DNA from: Streptomyces sp. CBMA156
GTDB lineage: Bacteria > Actinomycetota > Actinomycetes > Streptomycetales > Streptomycetaceae
Assembly: GCF_014596515.1 (NCBI RefSeq)
Contig: NZ_MSJQ01000284.1
Span: 1-38,538, forward strand
Direction: 5' to 3'
Length of the DNA: 38,538 nt
Position 1 is the first letter of the stretch; every line of letters begins with the position of its first letter. The position numbers and the translations under genes were made by a program. Shown here piece by piece: positions 1-7,818 of the stretch. The notes beneath the pieces are model-generated. The model made no database searches and was not told the DNA's origin. It was given only the letters and a program-made list of their open reading frames with translations.

Positions 1-378
1 GACGGCCTGCGGCGGTGGAACGCGGCCGCGCCCGACGCCCTGGCCGCCGTCACCGCGAGCGCCGAACACGACGCGGCCGCGGCCCTGCTCGCCTGGGCGG
101 AGGACGCCCGGGAGGACACCGCCCGCTCGCTCCTGCACGACCTGCACCGGCTGTTCACGCTGCGCCGGATCGACGCGCACGGGACGCTGCTGCTCGGCGC
201 CGGAGAGCTGACGGCCGGCCAGGCGGCCCGGCTGCCCGGGTTGCAGGAACGATCCGTCGCACGACTGTCCGAGCACGCGCTCGCCCTGGTGGACGCCTTC
301 GCCCTGCCCGATTCCTTCTACGCCCGGCGGCCCATCACCGGGCCCGGCTACCAGGAGGCGTTCGTCCACTCCGCCTGA
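1..378 (+). CDS. acyl-CoA oxidase/dehydrogenase-like protein, C-terminal part (5' end outside window)
   Basis: The frame is open from base 1 to a TGA at 376-378 and gives 125 residues with strong G/C at third positions, so it is the end of a gene that starts upstream. The sequence is helix-rich: a motif LLHDLHRLFTLRRIDAH, then a segment on histidine, alcohol and leucine (LSEHALALVDAFALPDSFYA). The phrase 'HALALVDAFALPD' followed by a short tail is what I know from the C-terminal helical domain of actinobacterial acyl-CoA oxidases and dehydrogenases (FAD enzymes of fatty acid beta-oxidation). No flavin or CoA site lies in the visible part, so family assignment rests on this tail alone. The next gene is on the opposite strand and ends 40 bases downstream. 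Confidence 0.62.
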   Translation, partial: DGLRRWNAAAPDALAAVTASAEHDAAAALLAWAEDAREDTARSLLHDLHRLFTLRRIDAHGTLLLGAGELTAGQAARLPGLQERSVARLSEHALALVDAFALPDSFYARRPITGPGYQEAFVHSA

Positions 379-417
379 GGCCGGGCCGGGGCCCCGGCCC
401 GGCCACCGTCTCCCGGC

Positions 418-1221
418 TCAGCCGTCCAGTGCGCCCACCGTCTCCCGGGCCAGCTCCCGCGCCCGGGCGACGGTGGCCGTCAGCTCGGCCGCCGAACCGC
501 CGGGCGCGCCCAGCAGGGCGCGGACGCGGGCGCCGAAGTCCGCCGGGGCGTCCGGGAGCCGGCCGGCGACGGCGAGGGCCCCCTTCTCGTTCAGGCACCA
601 GCGGCGGTGGTGGGCGTACAGGGCCTGGGCCAGGACGCCGACGGCCCGGGACAGACAGAGCGAGACGTGCAGGACGTCGGCGCGGGCGGCGCTCTTGGCC
701 GCGGTGTCGAGCAGGAAGCCGGCCTCCCAGGCGGCCGCGGTGAGGGCCTCGCGCAGCGGCTCCGGATAGTCGGCCGTCTGCCGCCTGAGATCCGTCAACT
801 CGCCGGTGGGGTCGGCCAGGGGCTGCCCGAGGGCGACCTCGCCGGGGTAGCAGGGCGACCAGAAGCCGAGCGGGTGGCCGGCCTGCACCCCGACCTCGTA
901 GCGGCCCTCGCGGCAGTCCGCCCACACCCGGCCGACCCGGTCGAGGTCCCGCAGGATCCAGTCCACCGCGACCCCGTCGACCTCCAGCCACGCCCCGCCG
1001 TTCACCCACGGACCCCAGCCGCCCGGGCCCGCCACCTCCACGCCGGGGCCGGCCAGCGCGCGCAGCCCGTCCAGGTCGAGGCCGCCCCGGTAGTACACCC
1101 CGAGGTCCCAGTCCGACTCCGGCCGCTCCTCGCCCCGCGCCCGGCTCCCGCCGAGCATCACCCCCACCACCCCCGGCACCCGGGCGAGCCGACCGGCCAT
1201 GTCCTCGATGATCGCGCGCAT
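418..1221 (-). CDS. nucleotidyltransferase domain protein
   Basis: 267 residues. Residues about 23-42 carry the nucleotidyltransferase signature GGSRARGEE...SDWDLGVYY: a GGS turn followed by the D-x-D pair that binds metal in the DNA polymerase beta-like superfamily (kanamycin nucleotidyltransferase and MNT relatives). The rest is helical, with a tail that resembles the substrate-binding helices of small aminoglycoside-type nucleotidyltransferases. The substrate cannot be read from the sequence; it may be a small molecule or a protein partner as in MNT/HEPN pairs, but no HEPN gene lies beside it. No clear Shine-Dalgarno precedes the ATG (bases before it are pyrimidine-rich), so the message may be leaderless. 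It converges with the preceding acyl-CoA gene and is divergent from the glycosyltransferase. Confidence 0.8.
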   Translation of the reverse strand: MRAIIEDMAGRLARVPGVVGVMLGGSRARGEERPESDWDLGVYYRGGLDLDGLRALAGPGVEVAGPGGWGPWVNGGAWLEVDGVAVDWILRDLDRVGRVWADCREGRYEVGVQAGHPLGFWSPCYPGEVALGQPLADPTGELTDLRRQTADYPEPLREALTAAAWEAGFLLDTAAKSAARADVLHVSLCLSRAVGVLAQALYAHHRRWCLNEKGALAVAGRLPDAPADFGARVRALLGAPGGSAAELTATVARARELARETVGALDG

Positions 1222-1377
1222 GGGGAGAGTCTGGCAGGCGGCGCGGGGGACGGCCGGGGATTTCCCGGCCGACCGGCGCGTGCCGGAAGGGCCCTGCGGT
1301 CAGGGGGAGTTCGGGGCTGAGTCGGCGCTCGCGGAGGTGTACCCACTCCTCGCCACTCTCAACGTATAGCGCACGGA

Positions 1378-1419
1378 GGGCCTTGCCGCAAGGCCCCGGT
1401 GATGCCGCAGAATCACCGG
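1378..1419 (+). promoter_or_regulatory. two tandem perfect hairpins in the leader of the glycosyltransferase gene
   Basis: The first hairpin pairs GGGCCTTG (1378-1385) with CAAGGCCC (1389-1396) over a CCG loop. The second begins at 1396 and pairs CCGGTGAT (1396-1403) with ATCACCGG (1412-1419) over an 8-base loop. Both stems are perfect. A TATAGC box at 1365-1370 could be the -10 element, which would put both hairpins in the 5' untranslated RNA, 37 bases before the GTG start. Function is not known; attenuation or message stability are possible. Confidence 0.5.
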
Positions 1420-1456
1420 CTTGAGGACGCAAACCGAAGGAACGGGGAGTCACGAC

Positions 1457-2695
1457 GTGCGAGTGGTGTTGTCGACGTACGGGTCGCGCGGGGACGTCGA
1501 GCCGATGGCCGCGCTGGCGCTGCGGCTGAAGGACCTGGGCGCCGAGGTGCGGGTGTGCGCGCCGCCGGACGAGGAGTTCTCGACCCGGCTGGCCGAGGCC
1601 GGGGTGGATCTGGTGCCCGTCGGGCAGTCGGTGCGCGCGCTGGTCAGCGGCCCGCCCCCGGCGCCCGCGGACCTGCCCAAGCGGGCCGCCGCGCTGGTCG
1701 GGCAGTTCCACGCGGCGGTGCTCGGGGCGGCCGGACCGGGCGGCGCGGTGGTGGCCACCGGCCTGTTCCCCGCGGTGGCCGGCGCCCAGGCGGCGGCCGA
1801 GCGGCTGGGTGCCCGCTTCGTGTGCGTCGCCCTCCAGCCGACCATGCTGCCCTCCCCGCACCACCGGCCGTTCGAGTACCCGATGTTCCCGTACCCGGCG
1901 GAGGTGACCGACCTCCGGGAGCTGTGGAAGCTGAACATCGGGACGATGAACGCCCTGTTCGGGGCCGCGGTCAACACCCACCGGGCGGCGGTCGGGCTGT
2001 CGGAGCCCGACAACGTGCGGGACCACGTCCTCACCGGCCGGCCCTGGCTGGCCACCGACCCGCTGCTCGACCCGTGGCCGGGCCCGGGCGGGGCCGAGGA
2101 CGGTGCGGGCGACGAGGCCTGGCCCGAGGTGGTGCAGACCGGCGCGTGGATCCTGCCGGACGAACGCCCGCTGCCCGCGGACCTGTCGGCCTTCCTGGCG
2201 GCCGGCGAGGCGCCGGTGTACGTCGGCTTCGGCAGCATGCCGCTGCGCGACGCCCCGGATGCCGCCCGGGCCGCCGTCGAGGCGGTCCGCGCGCAGGGCC
2301 GCCGGGTGCTGCTCGGCCGCGGCTGGGCCCGGCTGGCCGAGGTGGACGGGGCCGCGGACTGCTTCGTGGTCGACGAGGTCAACCAGCAGGCACTGTTCCC
2401 GCAGGTCGCCGCCGTCGTCCACCACGGCGGCGCGGGCACCACCACCACGGCCGCCCGGGCCGGCACGCCCCAGGTGCTGGTCCCGCAGATGGTGGACCAG
2501 CCGTACTGGGCCTCACGGGTCGCGGAGCTGGGCATCGGCGTCGCCCACAGCAGCGGCCGGACCCCGACCGCGGGCTCCCTCGCCATCGCCCTGCACCTGG
2601 CACTCACCCCCAGGACCCGCGAGCGCGCCGCCGCCCTCGCGGCCGGGATCCGCACGGACGGCGCGGAGCGGGCCGCGAAACTGCTGCTGGGCTGA
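1457..2695 (+). CDS. family 1 glycosyltransferase (vancomycin/macrolide GT type)
   Basis: 412 residues when started at GTG 1457, which has GGGGAG at 1444-1449 seven bases upstream; an in-frame TTG at 1421 has no such site. The protein begins with the GT-B opening VLSTYGSRGDVEPMAALA, the acceptor-side Rossmann domain of GtfA/GtfE-type enzymes. Near residues 320-340 it has HHGGAGTTTTAARAGTPQV and then the PQMVDQPYWA stretch, which bind the nucleotide sugar in this family. It would move a sugar from an NDP-sugar to a small aglycone such as a glycopeptide, macrolide or sterol-like compound. No antibiotic biosynthesis genes are adjacent, so a role in detoxifying or decorating a compound is inference. 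It has its own leader with two hairpins and ends at a shared terminator. Confidence 0.88.
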   Translation: MRVVLSTYGSRGDVEPMAALALRLKDLGAEVRVCAPPDEEFSTRLAEAGVDLVPVGQSVRALVSGPPPAPADLPKRAAALVGQFHAAVLGAAGPGGAVVATGLFPAVAGAQAAAERLGARFVCVALQPTMLPSPHHRPFEYPMFPYPAEVTDLRELWKLNIGTMNALFGAAVNTHRAAVGLSEPDNVRDHVLTGRPWLATDPLLDPWPGPGGAEDGAGDEAWPEVVQTGAWILPDERPLPADLSAFLAAGEAPVYVGFGSMPLRDAPDAARAAVEAVRAQGRRVLLGRGWARLAEVDGAADCFVVDEVNQQALFPQVAAVVHHGGAGTTTTAARAGTPQVLVPQMVDQPYWASRVAELGIGVAHSSGRTPTAGSLAIALHLALTPRTRERAAALAAGIRTDGAERAAKLLLG

Positions 2696-2705
2696 GGAAC
2701 GACGA

Positions 2706-2740
2706 GGAGTGGGAAGTCGGCCCGGCCGACTTCCCACTCC
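2706..2740. terminator. bidirectional terminator hairpin between convergent genes
   Basis: A perfect 16-bp stem (2706-2721 with 2725-2740, left arm GGAGTGGGAAGTCGGC) closes on a 3-base loop. It starts 10 bases after the glycosyltransferase stop and ends just past the stop of the opposing small membrane protein gene (2742), so it can serve both. It has no T-run, as usual for high-GC actinobacteria. Confidence 0.85.
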
Positions 2741-2741
2741 G

Positions 2742-3137
2742 TCAACCGCCGGCGGAAACGGCCTCCTGACCGACCACCGCACCCCGGGCACGCCGCAGGG
2801 CGAGATGCGTCGACCAGGCCAGGCCGAAGGTGAAGGGGGCCGCGGTGTCCTCCGGCGGGCCGGGGACGGCGGTGCAGACCGCCATGACCGCCGGCGGCAC
2901 CCAAGGGGCGAGCACGACGCGCCGGAGGACGCCGCCGGGCCCGGACCGGGCCGTGGGCCTCGTGACGGAGGCCACGAAGGGGACCAGCAGCCCGGCCGCG
3001 GCGAGCGGGATCGTCAGGCCGGTGTGCTTCACCGCCTCGAAGACCGTCCAGGCGAGCAGCACCAGCCCCAGCCCGCCCCAACCGCACCGGGCGGCCCACC
3101 GCGCCACCCGCCCCACCGGAACCCCGTCAGTCGTCAT
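2742..3137 (-). CDS. small membrane protein of unknown function
   Basis: 131 residues with two hydrophobic segments near residues 18-60 (GLGLVLLAWTVFEAV and LTIPLAAAGLLVPFVASV) and a weaker one near 75-90. I do not recognise a family. It starts 28 bases after the stop of the membrane-anchored protein gene on the same strand, so the order sigma factor, anchored partner and this gene looks like one transcription unit ending at the 2706-2740 hairpin. No good Shine-Dalgarno is visible before the ATG, so translation may depend on the gene upstream. Third-position G/C is high and consistent with a real gene. Confidence 0.65.
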   Translation of the reverse strand: MTTDGVPVGRVARWAARCGWGGLGLVLLAWTVFEAVKHTGLTIPLAAAGLLVPFVASVTRPTARSGPGGVLRRVVLAPWVPPAVMAVCTAVPGPPEDTAAPFTFGLAWSTHLALRRARGAVVGQEAVSAGG

Positions 3138-3165
3138 GCCGCCATCCGAACACGGAACCGGATCG

Positions 3166-4092
3166 TCAGGAGACCGGTTCGGTCAGGTACTTGGCGCCGG
3201 CGTCCGGGAGCTTGGTGCCGTCCTTGTCGAAGAACTGCCAGGACGTCGCCCGCAGGGTGCCCGGGCGGGCCACCACCATCTCGCGGATGGGGGAGTCGGC
3301 CACGGTGACGAACGGCGGCTCGGTGGTGGAGCCGTCCGCCCAGGTCACCAGCACCCGGCCGACGTCCGGGCCGAGGGAGATCAGCACCACGTCGAGCGGG
3401 GCCACGGTGTCGCCCTTGCCCCGGTGGCCGACCAGGCCCCCGCCGAAGAGGGTCCGGTTGCGCGGGTCGAGCTTGCCGGGGGCCGCCTGGGCGCCTGCGG
3501 AGTCGTGGCTCAGCCGCACCCCGTCCACCGTGAAGTAGACGTTGGTGACGTCGGAGTCCGGCTGCCAGTACCGCTGGACGAACTCCTCCGTCGGCTTGGA
3601 CACCGCCGAGTCGTACTTGCTGCGCTCCTCCCACACCGCCGTCGCCTGTTCGAACGCCCGCTCCTTCGGGGCCACCGGCCACAGGGCCTCCCACAGCTGC
3701 CACTGCTTGCCGTCCGGGGTGCTGCCCTGGCCCAGCAGCACCCGTACGGGGACGAACGGGTCGCGCACGGCGGAGGCGGTCGGGGTGGCGCTCGCCGCCG
3801 GCTGGAGCACGGCGCCGACACCCGCCGGACCGATCTCCCGGGCGGGTGCCCGGTCCGGGCGCAGCTGCGCCACCGCCCCGACACTCAGGGCCATCACCGA
3901 GGCCAGCGCCAGCGTGCCGACCACGGTGCGGCGGCGCTGCCGCAGCCTCCGGCCGCCCGCCACGATGTCCGCCACCGGCGCCTGGCCGATCCGCGCGCCC
4001 GCCGCGGCCTCGGCCAGGCCGAGCCCCACCCACACGTCCTTGCCGTCCGCCATGTCCGCCCCCACGCCGTCCGGGTCCGTACCGTTCCTCAT
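3166..4092 (-). CDS. membrane-anchored protein coupled to an ECF sigma factor (CU044_5270-like)
   Basis: 308 residues. The first 55 are cytoplasmic and end in a basic run (RRLRQRRR); residues about 56-76 form one membrane segment; the rest is predicted to be outside the cell. The ATG at 4092 overlaps the TGA of the sigma factor gene (ATGA) and has GGAGGAG just upstream, so the two are translationally coupled. Similar proteins next to SigE-family ECF factors in Streptomyces are often labelled CU044_5270 family. Position and topology suggest a signal sensor or anti-sigma partner, but I see no zinc-binding HxxxCxxC motif of a ZAS anti-sigma, so that role is inference. The long open frame reaches 4683 but the portion beyond 4092 is a shadow of the sigma gene. 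Confidence 0.75.
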   Translation of the reverse strand: MRNGTDPDGVGADMADGKDVWVGLGLAEAAAGARIGQAPVADIVAGGRRLRQRRRTVVGTLALASVMALSVGAVAQLRPDRAPAREIGPAGVGAVLQPAASATPTASAVRDPFVPVRVLLGQGSTPDGKQWQLWEALWPVAPKERAFEQATAVWEERSKYDSAVSKPTEEFVQRYWQPDSDVTNVYFTVDGVRLSHDSAGAQAAPGKLDPRNRTLFGGGLVGHRGKGDTVAPLDVVLISLGPDVGRVLVTWADGSTTEPPFVTVADSPIREMVVARPGTLRATSWQFFDKDGTKLPDAGAKYLTEPVS

Positions 4093-4622
4093 GCCGCTCC
4101 TCCGATGTGTGTCGTGTCCTTGAGCTCCACCAGCGCCGAGACCTGCCGCAGCCGCGCGATGCCCTTCGCGGCGTGGCTGCGCACCGCGCCCACCGAGCAC
4201 CCCATGGCCGCCGCCGTCTGGCTGTCGCTCAGGTCCTCCCAGTGCCGCAGCACCACCGCCTCGCGCTGCCGCGGCGGCAGGGTGGCCAGCGCGGCCAGCA
4301 GGGCCCCGCGCTGGTCGGAGCGGGCGAAGCCGTCCTCCACCCGGGCCGCGTCCGGCACCGCGTCCACCAGCAGCTCCGGCGGCCGGCGGCGCCAGCGGCG
4401 CGCGTGCTGGTTGACCAGGATCCGTCGCACGTAGGCGTACGGATCGTCGGCCCTGCGCACCTTCGACCAGGCCGCGCAGGCCTTCTCCGCGGCGGACTGC
4501 ACCAGGTCCTCGGCCGCGTACTGCTCGCCGGCCAGCAGGTACGCCGTCCGCACCAGACGCGGCCAGACCGCGACGATGAACGCCTGGAACCCTTCGTCCC
4601 GAACACTCTTCGCTTCTCCCAT
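4089..4622 (-). CDS. ECF RNA polymerase sigma factor, SigE family
   Basis: 177 residues when started at ATG 4622, which is preceded by AAGGAGGT with a 5-base gap; the in-frame ATG at 4637 lies upstream of that site and is unlikely. Region 2 covers roughly residues 10-75 (FIVAVWPRLVRTAYLLAG, then AEDLVQSAAEKACAAW, the core-binding and -10 recognition helices). Region 4 covers about 105-165 (LATLPPRQREAVVLRHWEDL, then AAMGCSVGAVRSHAAKGIARL, the -35 recognition helix-turn-helix). This is the layout of the actinobacterial SigE-family (SigE/SigM-like) ECF factors. It overlaps the membrane-anchored partner gene by four bases, which points to signal-controlled activity. A GGAAACGCTTACCGG element at 4659-4673 upstream might take part in control. 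Confidence 0.92.
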   Translation of the reverse strand: MGEAKSVRDEGFQAFIVAVWPRLVRTAYLLAGEQYAAEDLVQSAAEKACAAWSKVRRADDPYAYVRRILVNQHARRWRRRPPELLVDAVPDAARVEDGFARSDQRGALLAALATLPPRQREAVVLRHWEDLSDSQTAAAMGCSVGAVRSHAAKGIARLRQVSALVELKDTTHIGGAA

Positions 4623-4824
4623 GAGCACCTCCTTCATCCGTCCAGAGCCCGGGGCGGCCGGAAACGCTTACCGGTGCCGCCAAGACCGTCTCCGGGGCGG
4701 GGCCCTCATCCGGGCGGGGCCTTCATCAGGGAGGTACGGGCGGGCGGGGTGCCGCGGGTCGGTGGGGCGGTGGCGCGGAGGGCCGGCGGTGCGGGGCCGG
4801 TGGTGCGGGGCCGGCGGAAACCGC

Positions 4825-4853
4825 TTGGGGAACGGCAGCCGGGGCACTACCAT
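4825..4853 (+). promoter_or_regulatory. probable leaderless promoter of alpha/beta hydrolase gene
   Basis: TTGGGG (4825-4830) and TACCAT (4848-4853) are 17 bases apart and the ATG at 4861 is 7 bases beyond the -10 box, so transcription would start at or next to the start codon. No Shine-Dalgarno is present before this ATG, which agrees with a leaderless message. Confidence 0.5.
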
Positions 4854-4860
4854 CCGCCGG

Positions 4861-5622
4861 ATGATCATTTCTCATGACGTGGCGGGCAGCGGGCCCGCCG
4901 TCGTGCTGCTGCACTCCTCGGTGTGCGACCGGCGGATGTGGGACGCCCAGTGGCAGCCGCTGGTCGACGCCGGGTACCGGGTGGTCCGCTGCGACTTCCA
5001 CGGCTTCGGCGACACGCCGCTCTCCGACGTCCCGTACAGCGACACCGGGGACGTCCTCGCCCTGCTCGACCACCTGGGCATCGAGACCGCCGCCCTGGTC
5101 GGCGCCTCCCACGGCGGCCGGATCGCGCTCACGGCGGCGGCGCTGCGCCCCGAGGCGGTCACCGCGCTGGCCCTGCTCGGGGCGGGCATGCCGGGGCACC
5201 GGCCCAGCGACACCCTGCGCGCCTTCGGCGGGCGCGAGGACGAGCTGATCGAGGCCGGGGAGATCGACGCGGCCGTCGAGCTGAACGTCGGGTCCTGGCT
5301 CGGCCCGGAGGCCGACGAGGAGACCCGGGCGAAGGTCCGCCGGATGCAGCGGCACGCCTTCGACGTCCAGCTGGAGGCCACGGTCGGCCCCGACCGCGAG
5401 GACGTCGACCTCGGCCGGATCACCGCCCCCACCCTGGCCGTGTCCGGCGCCCACGACTTCCCGGACTTCCGCGAGATCGCCGCCGCCCTCCCCGGCCTCC
5501 TCCCCGACGCCCGTCACAGGGAACTCCCCTGGGCCGGCCACCTCCCCAGCCTGGAGCGCCCGGCCGAGACCACCGAGCTGCTGCTCGCCTTCCTGCGCGA
5601 AGCCGTCCCGGCCGCGCCGTAG
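4861..5622 (+). CDS. alpha/beta hydrolase
   Basis: 253 residues, normal for the fold. The oxyanion region is LLHSSVCDRRMW (near 17-27). The nucleophile elbow is GASHGG with Ser83; a likely acid is Asp199 in SGAHDFPDF, and the base His227 in WAGHLPSLE near the end. This set is typical of 3-oxoadipate enol-lactonase-like and other small esterases/hydrolases; the actual ester or lactone substrate is not evident. It is probably cytoplasmic, with no signal peptide. The start at ATG 4861 is chosen because the protein homology begins there and a leaderless promoter fits. It stands alone, 84 bases before another hydrolase gene on the same strand. Confidence 0.88.
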   Translation: MIISHDVAGSGPAVVLLHSSVCDRRMWDAQWQPLVDAGYRVVRCDFHGFGDTPLSDVPYSDTGDVLALLDHLGIETAALVGASHGGRIALTAAALRPEAVTALALLGAGMPGHRPSDTLRAFGGREDELIEAGEIDAAVELNVGSWLGPEADEETRAKVRRMQRHAFDVQLEATVGPDREDVDLGRITAPTLAVSGAHDFPDFREIAAALPGLLPDARHRELPWAGHLPSLERPAETTELLLAFLREAVPAAP

Positions 5623-5706
5623 CGTCCGGCGACCGGTCTGGCAGGCGTTCCGGCGGCAACCGGAAAAGCCGGGACTCGAACGGGTGTCGGGAGCCATGAT
5701 GGCTGG

Positions 5707-6471
5707 GTGCACTTCACCTCGGAATCCAGCGCGGACGGCGTGACCCAGCGCCGTTTCACCCTCGACGGCGTGCCCGGTGTGCTCTGGCAGCCGGACGGAC
5801 CACCCCTCGGCGGGCGGCCGTTGGTGCTGCTGGGGCACGGCGGCGGTCAGCACAAGCTGGGGCCCGGGGTGGTGGACCGGGCCGGGCGCTGCGTGCGGCT
5901 CGGGTTCGCGGCGGTGTCCTTGGACGCGCCCGGGCACGGGGAGCGGTCGCGCAGCGCGCAGGACGAGCGGTTCGCCACCGAGATAGGGGAGTTGATCGCG
6001 GCGGGCCGGCCGGTCAGCGCCTGGGTGGCGCGGCACACGGCGGCGGTCGCGGAGCGGGCGGTGCCGGAGTGGGTGGCCGTGCTGGATGCGCTGGACTCCC
6101 TGGATTCACTGGAGGAGGCGGGCAGGGAGGCGGGCGGCCTCGGGCCGGTCGGCTACTGGGGGCTGTCGCTGGGGAGCGTGATCGGCATCCCGCTGGTGGC
6201 GGCCGAACCGCGCATCGTCGCCGCGGTGTTCGGGCTGACGGGCCACGCGTCGCAGACGGCGGCGGCCGAGCGGGTCGGCGTGCCGGTGGAGTTCCTCCTC
6301 CAGTGGGACGACGAACTGGTCCCGCGGGCGGGGGCGCTGGCGCTGTTCGGCGCGCTGGGTTCGCGCGACAAGACGCTGCACGCCGGTCCGGGCGGCCACC
6401 TGGACGTGCCGGAGCTCGAACTGGCTTCGTCCGAGCGGTTCCTGGCCCGGCATCTGATCCGGTCGAGCTGA
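5707..6471 (+). CDS. alpha/beta hydrolase, dienelactone hydrolase/prolyl oligopeptidase-like
   Basis: 254 residues from a GTG start. It has LLGHGGGQHK (oxyanion hole, residues 41-50), then LDAPGHGERS, a nucleophile elbow GLSLGS with Ser154, Asp201 or Asp202 in LQWDDELVP, and His231 in PGGHLDVPE, so a full catalytic triad. Similar proteins are annotated as dienelactone hydrolase family or S9-like peptidases; I cannot choose a substrate. CATGAT at 5694-5699 lies seven bases before the GTG and could be a leaderless -10 box; there is no Shine-Dalgarno. The gene is the last one before the urea transporter, separated by about 250 bases, and probably unrelated to it. Confidence 0.82.
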   Translation: MHFTSESSADGVTQRRFTLDGVPGVLWQPDGPPLGGRPLVLLGHGGGQHKLGPGVVDRAGRCVRLGFAAVSLDAPGHGERSRSAQDERFATEIGELIAAGRPVSAWVARHTAAVAERAVPEWVAVLDALDSLDSLEEAGREAGGLGPVGYWGLSLGSVIGIPLVAAEPRIVAAVFGLTGHASQTAAAERVGVPVEFLLQWDDELVPRAGALALFGALGSRDKTLHAGPGGHLDVPELELASSERFLARHLIRSS

Positions 6472-6719
6472 CCGCCGGCGCCGGCGCCGGCTACGCCAAC
6501 CGTCAGTAAAACTTCGCAAAGGATTTCTCCCTGCAACGGTCGTGACGGGCGCCTGATTCAACAGATTGTTGCAGCTCAGCGCCCCGGTGGTCACCTTCCG
6601 TGGATTTGGCATGACCCGTCGTGCTCCCTGGACTTCGCATTCCGCAGGAGTACGGTTCCGGAGGAATCGCCGGGGCCTGCTTCCGGGCATGCCGGCCGTA
6701 CCGGAAATTGGTGCGCGGG
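6472..6719 (+). promoter_or_regulatory. AT-richer upstream region of the urea transporter/urease cluster with inverted repeats
   Basis: About 250 bases without a convincing gene and visibly richer in A/T than the surroundings. It has an interrupted dyad CAACA-GAT-TGTTG (6559-6571) and a 7-bp inverted repeat CTGCAAC (6531-6537) with GTTGCAG (6568-6574). These could be an operator or a leader structure for the urea/urease genes. I compared the bases with what I remember of the Nur (nickel) box, TTGCAA repeats five bases apart, and the spacing does not fit. Confidence 0.35.
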
Positions 6720-7691
6720 ATGGGTCAGCAAGAGGGTGGGGAGAGCGCCTCGGTGGCGGCTCGTCCGATATCGGGCAGGGTGGTCGCGGAAGTCCTCCGG
6801 GGCGTCGCACAGGTCGATTTCATGCCGTCCGTCGTGTGCGGGTTCTTCTTCGTGGCCGCACTGTTCGCCGCCGACTGGCGGTACGGCCTCTACGGGCTGC
6901 TGGGCAGCGCCGTCTCCACCGCCGTCGCGTACGGGCTCGGGCTTGACCGGGCGGCCGTCGGGGCGGGGCTGCACGGGTACAACGGGTGCCTGGTGGCGCT
7001 GGGTTGCGCGGTCCTCCTGGGGGCCGGGCACCCGGCGACGGTCGCGGTGGCGGTCCTCGGGGCCGCCGTCGCCGTGGTGGTCACGGCGGGACTCGGGGCG
7101 CTGCTCGCCACCTGGCGGCTGCCCGCGCTGACCGCGCCGTTCTGCCTGGTCGCGACGGCCGTCACGGTCGCCGCCCCCGGATTCCGGCGGCTGTGGCACG
7201 GCGAGGCAGCACCCGCCGCCCTGCCGGTCCAGGCCACCGGGCCGACCGGGCTGAGCTGGGACCAGCTCTGGCACGGGTTCTTCGCGAACGTCGGTCAGGT
7301 CTTCCTCGTGCCGCAGTGGTACGCCGGTCTGCTCTTCCTGGCCGGACTGTTCGCGGCCGGCCGCCTCGCGGGCCTGATGGCCTGCGCGGGCAGCGCCACC
7401 GGGCTGCTCACGGCCTGGGTGTTCGGCGCGCCCGGTGAGGCGGTCGGCCAGGGGCTGCTCGGGTACAGCGGCGTGCTGGTGGCCCTCGCGCTGTGCGGGG
7501 TGTTCCTGGCGCCCGACGGCTGGAGCGCGGCGTACGCCCTGGCCGGCGCGGCCGCCGCGACCGTCCTGACCCCGGCGCTCGGCGCGGTCTCCGCGCCCTT
7601 CGGCGGCCACGCCTTCACCTGGCCGTTCGTGCTGACCACGATGCTGTTCCTGGCGGCGGTTCCGGCCGTCCCGCGCCTGCGCCGGGTGTGA
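6720..7691 (+). CDS. urea transporter (UT family)
   Basis: About 323 residues from ATG 6720; a GTG at 6753 with GGTGGGGAG at 6735-6743 is an equally good start and would remove 11 residues. The protein is almost entirely hydrophobic, with about ten membrane segments in two similar halves. Each half has a UT-type loop: GLHGYNGCLVALGCAV in the first and LLGYSGVLVALALCGV in the second, matching the internally duplicated UT/Yut channel that passes urea down its gradient. Its place directly upstream of ureA supports urea import for the urease. The 128 bases to ureA hold a pyrimidine-rich series of ATCCCG-like repeats and no clear terminator, so read-through into the urease genes is possible. Confidence 0.88.
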   Translation: MGQQEGGESASVAARPISGRVVAEVLRGVAQVDFMPSVVCGFFFVAALFAADWRYGLYGLLGSAVSTAVAYGLGLDRAAVGAGLHGYNGCLVALGCAVLLGAGHPATVAVAVLGAAVAVVVTAGLGALLATWRLPALTAPFCLVATAVTVAAPGFRRLWHGEAAPAALPVQATGPTGLSWDQLWHGFFANVGQVFLVPQWYAGLLFLAGLFAAGRLAGLMACAGSATGLLTAWVFGAPGEAVGQGLLGYSGVLVALALCGVFLAPDGWSAAYALAGAAAATVLTPALGAVSAPFGGHAFTWPFVLTTMLFLAAVPAVPRLRRV

Positions 7692-7818
7692 ACGCGCTGC
7701 CGGCTCACCGCAGTTCCCGTCATCCCGGCAATCCCCGCAATCCCGTAATCCCCGGACTTCCCGCGCTCCCGTACGTCCTGCATTCCATCGGATTCCCGGA
7801 AAGGAAGAGTGATGACCC

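Noticed and set aside
335..2425. Long minus-strand open frame of 696 codons opposite the nucleotidyltransferase and glycosyltransferase genes
   Set aside because: It overlaps two genes with clear motifs, its residues are Arg/Gly/Pro-rich as expected from antisense GC-rich DNA, and it has no recognisable domain or ribosome site.
1457..2695. Part of a glycopeptide or macrolide biosynthesis cluster
   Set aside because: No synthetase, P450 or sugar-pathway genes lie nearby; the gene looks isolated.
6500..6575. Nickel (Nur) box before the urea transporter
   Set aside because: TGCAA-like words are present, but not as the TTGCAA pair with five-base spacing that I recall for Nur.
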